From Marinomonas profundimaris (GTDB lineage Bacteria; Pseudomonadota; Gammaproteobacteria; Pseudomonadales; Marinomonadaceae), in assembly GCF_000508165.1 (NCBI RefSeq), contig NZ_AYOZ01000001.1, forward strand, positions 405,042 through 469,041: 64,000 bases of DNA, written 5' to 3'. The translations under genes were made by a program, and so were the position numbers. A model generated the notes under the pieces. That model saw nothing but the letters and a program-made list of their open reading frames with translations, did not search any database and was not told the DNA's origin. This document shows, piece after piece, positions 34,439 to 43,282 of the stretch. Each line of letters begins with the position of its first letter. Position 1 is the first letter of the stretch.

Positions 34439-36502
34439 ATGTCCCAATATGATGCGTTGTTCGAGCCATTAAACATCAATAAATTAACCATCCGAAATCG
34501 TATTGTCAGTACGGCTCACGCAGAAGTGTACGCCACCGATGGCGGCATGACGACCGATCGTTATGTGAAATATTACGAAGAAAAAGCCAAAGGCGGCTGT
34601 GGTCTGTGTATTTGTGGCGGGTCGAGTGTGGTGTCGATCGACAGCCCACAAAGCTGGTGGAGTTCGGTCAATGTGTCGACCGATCGCATTATTCCTCATT
34701 TCCAAAATCTTGCCGACGCAGTGCACAAACACGGCGGCAAGATCATGATCCAAATTACCCACATGGGTCGTCGTTCCCGTTGGGATGGTGAAAACTGGCC
34801 GAACTTGATGTCGCCTTCTGGCATCCGTGAACCCGTTCACCGTGCGACGTGTAAAACCATCGAAGAGGAAGAAATGTGGCGGGTGATCGCGGATTTCGCC
34901 CAAGCGGCTCGTCGTGCCAAAGAAGGCGGGTTAGATGGCGTGGAATTGTCGGCGGTGCATCAGCATTTGATCGATCAGTTCTGGTCGCCACGCGTAAACA
35001 AGCGCACCGACGAATGGGGCGGCACGTTTGAAGGTCGCATGAAATTTGGCATGGAAGTGCTAAAAGCCGTGCGCGCCGAAGTCGGCCCAGATTTTGTGGT
35101 TGGTATGCGCATCACCGGCGACGAGTTTCATCCTGATGGTTTGAACCACGACGACATGAAGCAGATCGCGAAATATTACGACGCCACCAACATGGTCGAT
35201 TATTTCGGTGTGGTCGGTTCTGGTTGCGACACGCACAACACATTAGCCAACGTGATTCCGAACATGAGCTACCCGCCGGAACCGTTTTTGCACTTGGCAG
35301 CGGGCATTAAAGAAGTGGTGAATGTACCGGTGATTCACGCGCAAAACATCAAAGATCCGAATCAAGCCAAACGTATTTTAGAGGCGGGTTATGTGGACTT
35401 TGTTGGCATGACGCGCGCACATATTGCCGACCCGCATTTTATCGCCAAGATCAAAATGGATCAGGTCGATCAAATCCGCCAATGCGTTGGTGCGAACTAT
35501 TGCATCGACCGTCAGTATCAAGGCTTGGATGTCTTGTGTGTGCAAAACGCCGCAACGTCTCGTGAATACATGGGCTTGCCGCACATTATTGAAAAAACCA
35601 CCGGCATGATTCGTAACGTGGTGGTGATTGGCGGTGGTCCTGGCGGTTTGGAAGCGGCGCGTGTTGCTGCGGAACGTGGTCATAAGGTGACATTAATTGA
35701 AAAAGCCGCCGAGCTTGGCGGGCAAATTGTCCTTGCTTCGAAAGCGCCACAACGAGACCAAATCGCCGGTATTTCACGCTGGTTAATTATGGAAGTGGAG
35801 CGGTTAGGCGTGGACATTCGTTTGAACACAGAAGCGGACGAAAATTTGGTGCAAGCGCTGAAACCAGACGTGTGTATCTTGACCACGGGCGGTCGTCCTT
35901 TCTTGGATCAGAATCCAGAATGGGGCGCAGCAGAAGGCTTGGTGGTGTCTACTTGGGACATTCTCAGTGGCAAGGTGGAACCGGGTAAAAACGTGCTGAT
36001 CTACGATACGATTTGTGAATTTTCTGGTATGTCGGCGGCGGATTATCTCGCGTCGAAAGGCTCGCTGGTGGAATTGGTTACCGATGATATTAAACCGGGT
36101 GTCGGCATTGGCGGCACCACTTTCCCGACCTATTACCGTTCACTTTATGAGAAAGAAGTCATCATGACGTCGGACATGCTGTTGGAAAAAGTCTACCGCG
36201 AAGACGGCAAGTTGGTCGCCGTATTAGAAAACGAATACACCGCACAACGTGAAGAGCGCGTGGTCGATCAAGTGGTGGTCGAAAACGGCACAAAACCGAA
36301 TGAAGCCCTTTATTACGCCTTGAAAGAAAGCTCGCGCAATAAGGGACAAATTGATAACGAAGCGCTTTTTGCTATCCAGCCTCAGCCGGTGTTATCACAA
36401 GACGCGGAAGGCATGATTTTGTGGCGTTTAGGGGACAGTGTTTCTCAGCGCAATATTCATGCGGCGATGTATGATGCTTTGCGTTTGTGCAAGGATCTTT
36501 AG
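34439..36502 (+). CDS. dgcA: Dimethylglycine demethylase subunit A
   Basis: 687 residues from the ATG at 34439 (GGCGGGG upstream), matching DgcA length. N-terminal old-yellow-enzyme type TIM barrel binding FMN ('YDALFEPLNINKLTIRNRI', 'HQHLIDQFWSPRVNKRTDEW'), an Fe-S segment ('CVGANYCID' plus 'VLCVQNAAT'), then an FAD/NAD domain from about residue 395 ('VVVIGGGPGGLEAARVAAERG'). Related to trimethylamine dehydrogenase. With DgcB and the ETF it removes a methyl group from dimethylglycine to give sarcosine. One of the four usual Fe-S cysteines is Ala (see findings). Confidence 0.93.
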   Translation: MSQYDALFEPLNINKLTIRNRIVSTAHAEVYATDGGMTTDRYVKYYEEKAKGGCGLCICGGSSVVSIDSPQSWWSSVNVSTDRIIPHFQNLADAVHKHGGKIMIQITHMGRRSRWDGENWPNLMSPSGIREPVHRATCKTIEEEEMWRVIADFAQAARRAKEGGLDGVELSAVHQHLIDQFWSPRVNKRTDEWGGTFEGRMKFGMEVLKAVRAEVGPDFVVGMRITGDEFHPDGLNHDDMKQIAKYYDATNMVDYFGVVGSGCDTHNTLANVIPNMSYPPEPFLHLAAGIKEVVNVPVIHAQNIKDPNQAKRILEAGYVDFVGMTRAHIADPHFIAKIKMDQVDQIRQCVGANYCIDRQYQGLDVLCVQNAATSREYMGLPHIIEKTTGMIRNVVVIGGGPGGLEAARVAAERGHKVTLIEKAAELGGQIVLASKAPQRDQIAGISRWLIMEVERLGVDIRLNTEADENLVQALKPDVCILTTGGRPFLDQNPEWGAAEGLVVSTWDILSGKVEPGKNVLIYDTICEFSGMSAADYLASKGSLVELVTDDIKPGVGIGGTTFPTYYRSLYEKEVIMTSDMLLEKVYREDGKLVAVLENEYTAQREERVVDQVVVENGTKPNEALYYALKESSRNKGQIDNEALFAIQPQPVLSQDAEGMILWRLGDSVSQRNIHAAMYDALRLCKDL

Positions 36503-36514
36503 GAGATAAAGATC

Positions 36515-38431
36515 ATGATGTTTGATTGGTTAACTCCGACTCTGATTGCGGTTCTTCTTGTGCTCGCTGGGATTGGTGCGGTGCGTCGTATGAATTTATG
36601 GCGCGCAGGCCAAGCGGATAAAGTGGACTTGATCGCCGGTTTGATGGCGATGCCGAAGCGTTACTTGCATGATCTTCATCATGTGGTGGAACGCGATAAA
36701 TACATATCCAGAACGCATGTTGCCACGGGCGGCGGTTTTGTCTTGGCGATGCTGTTGGTGGTGTTTGTTCACTTGTTTGGTGTCGACAGTAAAGTGCTCG
36801 CTTGGTTGTTATTGGCCGCCTTGGTGATGATGTTTTACGGTGCAGTGTTTGTGTTCAAGCGCCGTTTGAATCCGCCTTCACGCCTTTCAAAAGGGCCGTG
36901 GATGCGTTTACCAAAAAGCTTGCTAACCTTTTCGATTACCTTCTTTGTGCTGACCTTGCCTGCTGCAGGCGTGTTGCCAGAAGGCTTCGGTGGTGGCTTA
37001 TTAACCGTGGTGTTGTCGTTTTGTATTTTGGCAAGCTTGGTAGAAATGCTGTTTGGCATGACGTGGGGCGGGCCGATGAAGCACGCGTTTGCGGGTGCAC
37101 TTCATTTGGCTTTTCATCGTCGACCAGAACGTTTTGGCGGTGGTCGTTCAACAGGGTTAAAAGCCGCTGTGTTAGGCGAGACGTCACATGGCGTGGCGAA
37201 ACCAACCGACTTTAAATGGAACCAATTATTAGGCTTTGATGCGTGCGTGCAATGCGGACGTTGCGAAGCGGTTTGTCCTGCGTTCGCGGCGGGTCAGCCA
37301 TTGAATCCCAAAAAACTTATTCAAGACATGGTGGTCGGCTTTGCGGGCGGCACAGACGAAAAATACGCGGGCAGCCCTTATCCTAATGTGGAAGTGGGTA
37401 ATGCAAAAGGCGGCCCAGATCAGATTATTACCGATGGATTGATTCACCCTGATACGCTGTGGTCGTGTACGACGTGTCGAGCCTGTGTGGAAGAATGCCC
37501 GATGATGATCGAGCACGTGGATGCCATTGTTGATATGCGTCGCTTCTTGACTCTTGAAAAAGGCGACACGCCGAACAAGGGCGCGCAAGTGCTCGAAAAT
37601 ATTATCGCGACCGATAACCCGAATGGCTTTTCTCCCTCCAGCCGAACCCATTGGGCGGCGGATCAAAACTTGAACCTAATGAAAGATGTGCAACAAGCGG
37701 ATGTGCTGTTTTGGGTGTCTGACGGCGCGTTTGACATGCGCAGTCAGCGGATTCTTCGTGCTTTCGTCAAATTGCTAAAAGCGGCCAATGTGGACGTGGC
37801 GATTTTGGGTGATGAAGAATTAGACAGCGGCGATGTGGCGCGTCGTTTAGGCGACGATGCGACGTTCCAAAATTTGGCAAAACGTAATTTGGCAATCTTG
37901 TCTCAATACCGTTTTAAAACCATTGTCACGACCGATCCGCATGCTTTTCATTGCTTGCGAAATGAATACGCTGATTTTGACTCGGACTTAAATGCATTGG
38001 CTAGCGTGGAGGTTTTGCATCATACAACGTTTCTGAATCGACTTGTTCAAGAAGGCCGTTTGCAACTGGATACCTTTAAAGGCGGCAAAGTGACGTACCA
38101 CGATCCGTGTTATTTAGGGCGCTACAATGGCGAGTACGACGCGCCGCGTGAACTGTTGGCGTCGTTGGGAATTGATGTCGCTGAAATGGAGCGTTCTGGT
38201 TATCGCTCACGTTGTTGTGGCGGAGGCGGAGGCGCACCGATTACCGACATTCCGGGCGAGCGGCGCATTGCCGATATGCGCATGGAAGATGTGGTCAGCA
38301 CGGGCGCAGAACTGGTCGCGGTGGGTTGTCAGCAATGTACGGCGATGCTAGAAGGCGTAGTCGAACCTCGCCCTGTGGTAAAAGACATCGCGGAAATCTT
38401 AGCTGGGCAGCTAATTGAGGAGGCGCACTGA
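36515..38431 (+). CDS. dgcB: Dimethylglycine demethylase subunit B (Fe-S, membrane-linked)
   Basis: 638 residues. About four N-terminal membrane helices (about 5-190), two 4Fe-4S motifs ('CVQCGRCEAVCPAFAAG', 'CTTCRACVEECPM') and two CCG-type segments ('YHDPCYLGRYNGEYDAPRE', 'SRCCGGGGGAP'), the heterodisulfide-reductase-like architecture. It likely links demethylation electrons to the membrane quinone pool. AGGAGATAAAG precedes the ATG, 12 bases after dgcA. Its stop overlaps the etfA start by one base. Confidence 0.92.
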   Translation: MMFDWLTPTLIAVLLVLAGIGAVRRMNLWRAGQADKVDLIAGLMAMPKRYLHDLHHVVERDKYISRTHVATGGGFVLAMLLVVFVHLFGVDSKVLAWLLLAALVMMFYGAVFVFKRRLNPPSRLSKGPWMRLPKSLLTFSITFFVLTLPAAGVLPEGFGGGLLTVVLSFCILASLVEMLFGMTWGGPMKHAFAGALHLAFHRRPERFGGGRSTGLKAAVLGETSHGVAKPTDFKWNQLLGFDACVQCGRCEAVCPAFAAGQPLNPKKLIQDMVVGFAGGTDEKYAGSPYPNVEVGNAKGGPDQIITDGLIHPDTLWSCTTCRACVEECPMMIEHVDAIVDMRRFLTLEKGDTPNKGAQVLENIIATDNPNGFSPSSRTHWAADQNLNLMKDVQQADVLFWVSDGAFDMRSQRILRAFVKLLKAANVDVAILGDEELDSGDVARRLGDDATFQNLAKRNLAILSQYRFKTIVTTDPHAFHCLRNEYADFDSDLNALASVEVLHHTTFLNRLVQEGRLQLDTFKGGKVTYHDPCYLGRYNGEYDAPRELLASLGIDVAEMERSGYRSRCCGGGGGAPITDIPGERRIADMRMEDVVSTGAELVAVGCQQCTAMLEGVVEPRPVVKDIAEILAGQLIEEAH

Positions 38432-39693
38432 TGAGCAACCTCATTCGACGTGACCCACGAGCGGAAAGAATAGCGCGTAATCGCTTGCACCCACTTCATG
38501 CCAGCATGATGTTGGCGGAACAAGGTGAAGTGCGTGGACCATCTGGCTTGATTCGGAAAAATCCGCACCTTGTTGGCTTTATCGGACCGAATGGCTTAAA
38601 GCGCATCGATAGGGCGAATGCATTCGCAGGTACGGTGAACCGTCAAAAACGCGTTTCCACTGCGCAAGAGGTTGTTTTGCCCTTGCATCAAGTGGTGAAC
38701 CCCGACGGCTATATAGTCGTCGTGCCTGACATGGTTGGTGGGCGTTTAACGTCACAAGATAAAGACATTTTAGGGCTGGCTCATAGTTTAATTGCACAGA
38801 AGGGTACAGGGAAATCGGCCAATATGGCGGTGGTTGCGGTCTGTTTTGGTGAGAGCAAAGAAAGCCAATTTGATTTGGCAGGCGTGGATCGTCTTATTCA
38901 CTTATCGAGCGACGTGTTCGACGGCTTTACGCCAGAAGCACGATTAAGTGCCTTGATGCAGGTCGAGGCGCAATATCAGCCTGAGCATTGGTTGTTTCCA
39001 GACAGTGTAAATGGCGGCACCGATTTGGCGTCTCGGTTGGCGGCCCGTTTAGGCGAAAGACCCGCGACGCAAGCGTGGCAAGTGTCGACAACACAAACAG
39101 TGTGCCGTGGTGCTTCAGCGAGTACCGACATCACGCGGGAAACGCCACGTATTCTGATGTTATTAGAAGAGTGCGGTACAGCTATTGATGAAACGCGTCA
39201 CGAAGTCTTGTCTCTTTCTGTTGAGTCTTATGATCAAGTGCCTGCGAGGTTGTTGGATAAAGGCTTAATGTCGGTGGACCCCAATGCGGTTCCATTGGCC
39301 GAAGCGGAGTTTATTCTCTCGGCGGGCAACGGCATTCATAACTGGGATCAATTTCACGAGTGCGCCAGCGTATTGGGTGCGACCGAAGGCGCAAGCCGTG
39401 TCGCGGTGGACGATGGTTTTATGCCTCGCACTCGCCAAGTCGGCGCGTCGGGTACTTGGGTGACGGCGCGCGTGTACTTGGCGGTGGGGATTTCCGGTGC
39501 GATACAACATATGCAGGGTATTGGCCAGTGTGGAAAGGTTGTGGCGATCAATACCGATGCAGGTTGCGACATGGTAAAACGCGCGGACTTGGCTGTGATT
39601 GCGGACAGTGAAGCGGTCTTAGCAGAGTTGACGAAATTGGTTCAAGAGCATCATGCATCTAAGGTTCAAGAGGAGAAGCACAATGCAGCCTAG
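38431..39693 (+). CDS. Electron transfer flavoprotein alpha subunit of the dgc operon
   Basis: 420 residues, longer than housekeeping EtfA (about 310). N-terminal extension to about residue 80, ETF alpha/beta domain, and the C-terminal FAD-binding part with 'DDGFMPRTRQVGASGTWVTA', 'AVGISGAIQHMQGIGQCGKVVAINTDAGCDMVKRADLAVIAD'. The gene order corresponds to PA5400 in Pseudomonas. It should accept electrons from DgcAB or a related dehydrogenase. GAGGAG precedes the ATG inside dgcB, and the gene overlaps etfB by 11 bases. Confidence 0.9.
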   Translation: MSNLIRRDPRAERIARNRLHPLHASMMLAEQGEVRGPSGLIRKNPHLVGFIGPNGLKRIDRANAFAGTVNRQKRVSTAQEVVLPLHQVVNPDGYIVVVPDMVGGRLTSQDKDILGLAHSLIAQKGTGKSANMAVVAVCFGESKESQFDLAGVDRLIHLSSDVFDGFTPEARLSALMQVEAQYQPEHWLFPDSVNGGTDLASRLAARLGERPATQAWQVSTTQTVCRGASASTDITRETPRILMLLEECGTAIDETRHEVLSLSVESYDQVPARLLDKGLMSVDPNAVPLAEAEFILSAGNGIHNWDQFHECASVLGATEGASRVAVDDGFMPRTRQVGASGTWVTARVYLAVGISGAIQHMQGIGQCGKVVAINTDAGCDMVKRADLAVIADSEAVLAELTKLVQEHHASKVQEEKHNAA

Positions 39694-40459
39694 TGTCAAT
39701 GTGGTTTCTTTGGTGTCGGTTGGGCGTCACCCTCAATCGGACCGATCTCGTCGTGCAGACCAGGACGCCCGAGCGGTAGAGTTAGGTTTGAAGCTGGCGG
39801 GAAAAAATTTGACTTTGGTGCATGCGGGCGACCCAGAAAACCCTGTTTTGCGCCAATACGCTGGCATGGGATTGGACGCATTTACAGTTCTACGACAAAA
39901 GTCCTATAGCGATGTACTGCCAATCATTGGTAACTTCTTAACAGAGAATAACGCGCACGTTGTGCTGATGGGGATTCGTGCCGAGAGTGGCGAATCATCA
40001 GGGATGTTGCCGTATTTATTGGCTGAAAAATTGGGTTGGCCATTATTGTCTCGCGTCGCGGACATTCTTCATGTAGAAAATGGCAAAGCCGACGTTTTAT
40101 TGGCGTTACCTCGTGGTCAGCGTCGTGCGGTTACGGTGTCTTTGCCTTTTATTGCAACGGTTGATAACGCCGCAAAAGACGCTCGTCAATCGGCTTATGG
40201 TCCAGGGATTCGAGCCAGTATCACGGTGCTTGACGCGGAACAGACGGCGGATAATATGGCCGCCAGCTGGGCAATTAGCCCAGCGAAGCCAAGAGCAAAA
40301 CGCATGAAGGTAGTGAAAGCGAAAAACGCCGCGGATCGATTTAAAGCGGCCACCGCAAAGCCTGTCGGCGGAGGCGGTAACGTGTTAAAACAGGGAACGC
40401 CGGCTGAAAAAGCACAGGCTATTTTTGATCTTTTATTGGAAGAAAAAGTAATTCGTTAG
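39683..40459 (+). CDS. Electron transfer flavoprotein beta subunit of the dgc operon
   Basis: 258 residues from the ATG at 39683, preceded by AGGAGAAGC. ETF beta features: 'VVSLVSVGRHPQSDRSRRADQDARAVELGLKL', 'VVLMGIRAESGESSGMLPYLLAEKLGWP' and 'ALPRGQRRAVTVSLPFIATVD'. A basic Ala/Lys-rich linker with 'GGGGNVLKQGTPAEKAQ' ends the protein. Partner of the upstream alpha subunit (PA5401 position). Dedicated pair rather than the general ETF. Confidence 0.9.
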   Translation: MQPSVNVVSLVSVGRHPQSDRSRRADQDARAVELGLKLAGKNLTLVHAGDPENPVLRQYAGMGLDAFTVLRQKSYSDVLPIIGNFLTENNAHVVLMGIRAESGESSGMLPYLLAEKLGWPLLSRVADILHVENGKADVLLALPRGQRRAVTVSLPFIATVDNAAKDARQSAYGPGIRASITVLDAEQTADNMAASWAISPAKPRAKRMKVVKAKNAADRFKAATAKPVGGGGNVLKQGTPAEKAQAIFDLLLEEKVIR

Positions 40460-40477
40460 AAAAAGGTTTTATATCTC

Positions 40478-40708
40478 ATGATGATCGTAGACTTGATTGA
40501 CGAAGTAGATTTTAAAGAAAAACTGATCGCTTTAGGTGCACCAGTAACCCAAGAACAAAACCTACTAGAAGTACAAACTACGGTATTGTCTTGGCTGAAA
40601 GCGTACCCAGAGCAAACACCATTCGTAAAAGACCTTTGCATGGAAATGCAAAAGGACACCACCACCGTTTTGCCAGAAGTTTCTAGCGTCATCGCTGCTT
40701 TTGCATAA
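40478..40708 (+). CDS. Small hypothetical protein closing the dgc operon
   Basis: 76 residues, acidic, helical: 'IVDLIDEVDFKEKLIALGAP', 'NLLEVQTTVLSWLKAYPEQ', 'FVKDLCMEMQKDTTTVLPE'. No family recognised. It follows etfB by 18 bases in the same direction with normal codon use, so it is probably translated from the same transcript. Its role in dimethylglycine metabolism is unknown. ATG ATG start with AAAAGG upstream. Confidence 0.7.
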   Translation: MMIVDLIDEVDFKEKLIALGAPVTQEQNLLEVQTTVLSWLKAYPEQTPFVKDLCMEMQKDTTTVLPEVSSVIAAFA

Positions 40709-40818
40709 CGACCTTTTAAAAGAACCCTACACGTTGTCGCAATATCAATTCCCTCTTTTTCTTGAGAGATTGTGGTAGGTTCTTTGTCTCTTTCGATTTA
40801 CATATTCCATTCTTATTT

Positions 40819-40837
40819 GATAACGATTATCATGCGC
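40819..40837. promoter_or_regulatory. Fur box
   Basis: gataacgattatcatgcgc matches 14 of 19 positions of the Fur consensus (GATAATGATAATCATTATC), with the core GATTATCAT intact. It lies 28 bases before the start of the periplasmic binding protein gene. Confidence 0.7.
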
Positions 40838-40864
40838 GTACAAATCATAACGTAAGGCATTAGT

Positions 40865-41947
40865 ATGTTTAAGTCATTCATTACGCTTCTGTTCACCTTT
40901 GTGGTGAGTGCTGCATGGGCGGATCAAATTACAGTCAAAGACGTTTTAAATCGTGATGTGACTTTTAACGCGCCAGCTCAACGAGTCATCGTGGGTTTTT
41001 ACCCTGAAGACTACATGGCTATTGGTACAGAAGCCGCTTATGACAAGGTTGTTGGTATGTCTAAATACATCTGGCAAGCACGTAAAGCGAATTGGGAAAT
41101 GTATGTGAAACACCGCCCTTCTTTGGATGATATTCCGGGAATTGGCCGTGTTGATACTCAAACGTTTTCGGTCGAAAAAGTCATTAGTTTAAACCCAGAT
41201 TTGTTGCTTCTGGCGGATTGGCAGTACAAAGGGCTTGGCACCGACATTGAGCGCATCCAAAATGCTGGCATTCCCGTACTTGTGGTGGATTACAATGCAC
41301 AAACGCTTGATCGTCATATCAAAAGTACGGAGCTGATCGGCGTGGTGACGGGGCAAGAAAAACGCGCGAAAAAGATCGCCAGTGAATACAAAGCAAGAGT
41401 GGATATGATCGAGAAGCGATTGGCTGACGCCAATCTTCCAAAGCCAAAAGTGTACAGTGAATTCGCGGGCGCGGGCGTTCAAGAAATGGGTTACACCTTT
41501 GGTAAAAATATGTGGGGTGCGATTTCTACTATGGCCGGCGCCGACAATATTTCCGCGCCTTTTGTGGAATGGTGGGGCAAGTTAAACCCAGAGCAAGTGA
41601 TTGCGTCTAATCCGGATGTTATTGTTATTACTGGCTATGAAAGTGCCAACGCACCAGATGGTATGATCATGGGTCAAGGCGTAACAAAAGCGCAAGCGAC
41701 GGAACGTTTAGAAGGCTTCAAAAAACGCATGGGTTGGTCGTCTATTACGGCGGTGAAAAATAACCGTATGTACGGTGCTTACCATGGCGCATGTCGTACG
41801 ATTATGGACAGTGCGTTGATCGCATTTTATGCGAAAGCAATGTATCCGGACGTCTTTGCGGATGTGAACCCTGAAGACGATTATTTGGATTTCTACAAAA
41901 AATACTTACCCGTGACGCCAGAAGGGACGTTTACTCTCGCGTTATAA
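40865..41947 (+). CDS. Iron-siderophore-type ABC substrate-binding protein
   Basis: 360 residues. N-terminal signal peptide cleaved after about 'VVSAAWA', then a class III (FepB/BtuF, TroA-like) binding-protein fold: 'ITVKDVLNRDVTFNAPAQRVIV', 'EKVISLNPDLLLLADWQYK', 'LNPEQVIASNPDVIVITGYE'. Preceded by a Fur box, so repressed by iron. No permease or ATPase gene is adjacent, making it an orphan that must use a transporter encoded elsewhere. Ligand (ferric siderophore, heme or cobalamin) not determinable. Confidence 0.85.
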   Translation: MFKSFITLLFTFVVSAAWADQITVKDVLNRDVTFNAPAQRVIVGFYPEDYMAIGTEAAYDKVVGMSKYIWQARKANWEMYVKHRPSLDDIPGIGRVDTQTFSVEKVISLNPDLLLLADWQYKGLGTDIERIQNAGIPVLVVDYNAQTLDRHIKSTELIGVVTGQEKRAKKIASEYKARVDMIEKRLADANLPKPKVYSEFAGAGVQEMGYTFGKNMWGAISTMAGADNISAPFVEWWGKLNPEQVIASNPDVIVITGYESANAPDGMIMGQGVTKAQATERLEGFKKRMGWSSITAVKNNRMYGAYHGACRTIMDSALIAFYAKAMYPDVFADVNPEDDYLDFYKKYLPVTPEGTFTLAL

Positions 41948-41966
41948 AGTTTGGTTTTTATAAATT

Positions 41967-42006
41967 AAAGGGCGCTTTCTAGTAATAGAAAACGCCCTTT
42001 TTTTGT
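41967..42006 (+). terminator. Terminator after the binding-protein gene
   Basis: aaagggcgctttct (41967-41980) pairs with agaaaacgcccttt (41987-42000), followed by a run of T. Confidence 0.88.
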
Positions 42007-42072
42007 TTTATCTATTTTTTTCATCTGTTTTGCTTTGCTGATCTCTTCTTATTTCAACTCATTGCTGAAGAC

Positions 42073-43053
42073 TTAACCAAACTCATAGCGAGTGATTTGC
42101 TGATAAGTGTCTTCTGGTGCGAGTAAAATGGGCGGAAAGTGCGATTGATTGATGGCATCTGGCCAGTGTTGTGCTTCGAGAGCGACGCCAGCGTAAGCGT
42201 TTAGTTCGCCTTTATTAATGTTTGAATCGGCGTCTAGGTGGATGTGTCGACCATCGTACACTTGTATGCCAGGTTCGGTGGTTTGGTAATTTAAGGTGAG
42301 GCCAGTGATTGGCGCTTTTAGTGTGGCAACCGTTTGTACTGGACGATTGATCAAGGACAAGCAAAAATTGGTGTCCAGCTCTGGATAGTCCTCGCGGCCA
42401 ATGGTTCGCAGCTGGTGGAAATCAAACGCGCTGCCAGCCGTTGGTGTGACTTCACCAGTGGGGATCAAACTCGCATCGACAGGCAAATAGTGGTCTGCTT
42501 TGACGCTAAGTTGGTGATCTAAAATTGAGCCAGTACCATCGAGGTTTAGGTAACTGTGTCCCGCAAAATTACAAATGGTCAGTTTGTCGGTGGTGGCCTT
42601 TATTTCCATTTCTAACGTGCTGTCCAGCAATCGATAAAACACATCGACGACCATATTGCCCGGATACCCCATTTCACCATCTGCAAGCTTTGTTTGCAAT
42701 TGAACCATGTCGTCTGTTTGCTCGATGATCGACCAGTTTTTACTGCCGGTTCCTGCTGGGCCACCGTGTAAGTGATGCGCTTCTGGTAAGGTGGGTGGAA
42801 GTTGATAGACGTTTCCATCAATCACAGCGTGACCTTTGTTAATACGGTTCGCGACTCTTCCCACCACTGCACCAAAGTATTTTGCTGAACCAAGATAGTC
42901 CGTCAGTTTTGAAGCACCAAGTACTAAGGAGTGCTCGTAACCATTCAGGTAAACCGATTGAATGCTGGCGCCTAAGGTTAAAATAGTCACTTTGAGTTGA
43001 GTGTTAGAAAGCGTAACAAATTGAACTTGGTTAAGGTCTGGTGCGAGATTCAC
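42073..43053 (-). CDS. galM: Aldose 1-epimerase
   Basis: 326 residues from a GTG at 43053, chosen because AAAAGGA lies seven bases upstream and it gives the normal galactose mutarotase N-terminus; an in-frame TTG at 43104 would add 17 unlike residues. Conserved sites are 'GRVANRINKG', 'LPEAHHLHGGPAGTGSKNW', 'FAGHSYLNLDG' (catalytic His) and 'GVALEAQHWPDAINQ' (catalytic Glu). Interconverts alpha and beta anomers of galactose or other aldoses. Stands alone, without gal operon genes. Confidence 0.9.
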   Translation of the reverse strand: MNLAPDLNQVQFVTLSNTQLKVTILTLGASIQSVYLNGYEHSLVLGASKLTDYLGSAKYFGAVVGRVANRINKGHAVIDGNVYQLPPTLPEAHHLHGGPAGTGSKNWSIIEQTDDMVQLQTKLADGEMGYPGNMVVDVFYRLLDSTLEMEIKATTDKLTICNFAGHSYLNLDGTGSILDHQLSVKADHYLPVDASLIPTGEVTPTAGSAFDFHQLRTIGREDYPELDTNFCLSLINRPVQTVATLKAPITGLTLNYQTTEPGIQVYDGRHIHLDADSNINKGELNAYAGVALEAQHWPDAINQSHFPPILLAPEDTYQQITRYEFG

Positions 43054-43282
43054 GGGAGTGTCCTTTTCTAGAGAAGCGAAGCTAATGGCTTTCACTTTAA
43101 TCAACAGTTATTTTTATAATGAAATGATGGGGATAATACTGCGCTGTTTTTAAGGCGTCGTCGATGATTTTATTATTCAAACTATTACCGAACGGCATTT
43201 GTTTTTTTGTATTGAGAACGCCCTCTTGAAGAGAGAGCGGTGGATGAAAAGCAGTATTAGATAAATACTTTCGGTAATGACG

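Noticed and set aside
36802..37215. Long frames overlapping dgcB, soxA and xdhB in other phases or on the opposite strand
   Set aside because: They are alternative-frame readings of well supported genes, with no ribosome sites or domain content of their own.
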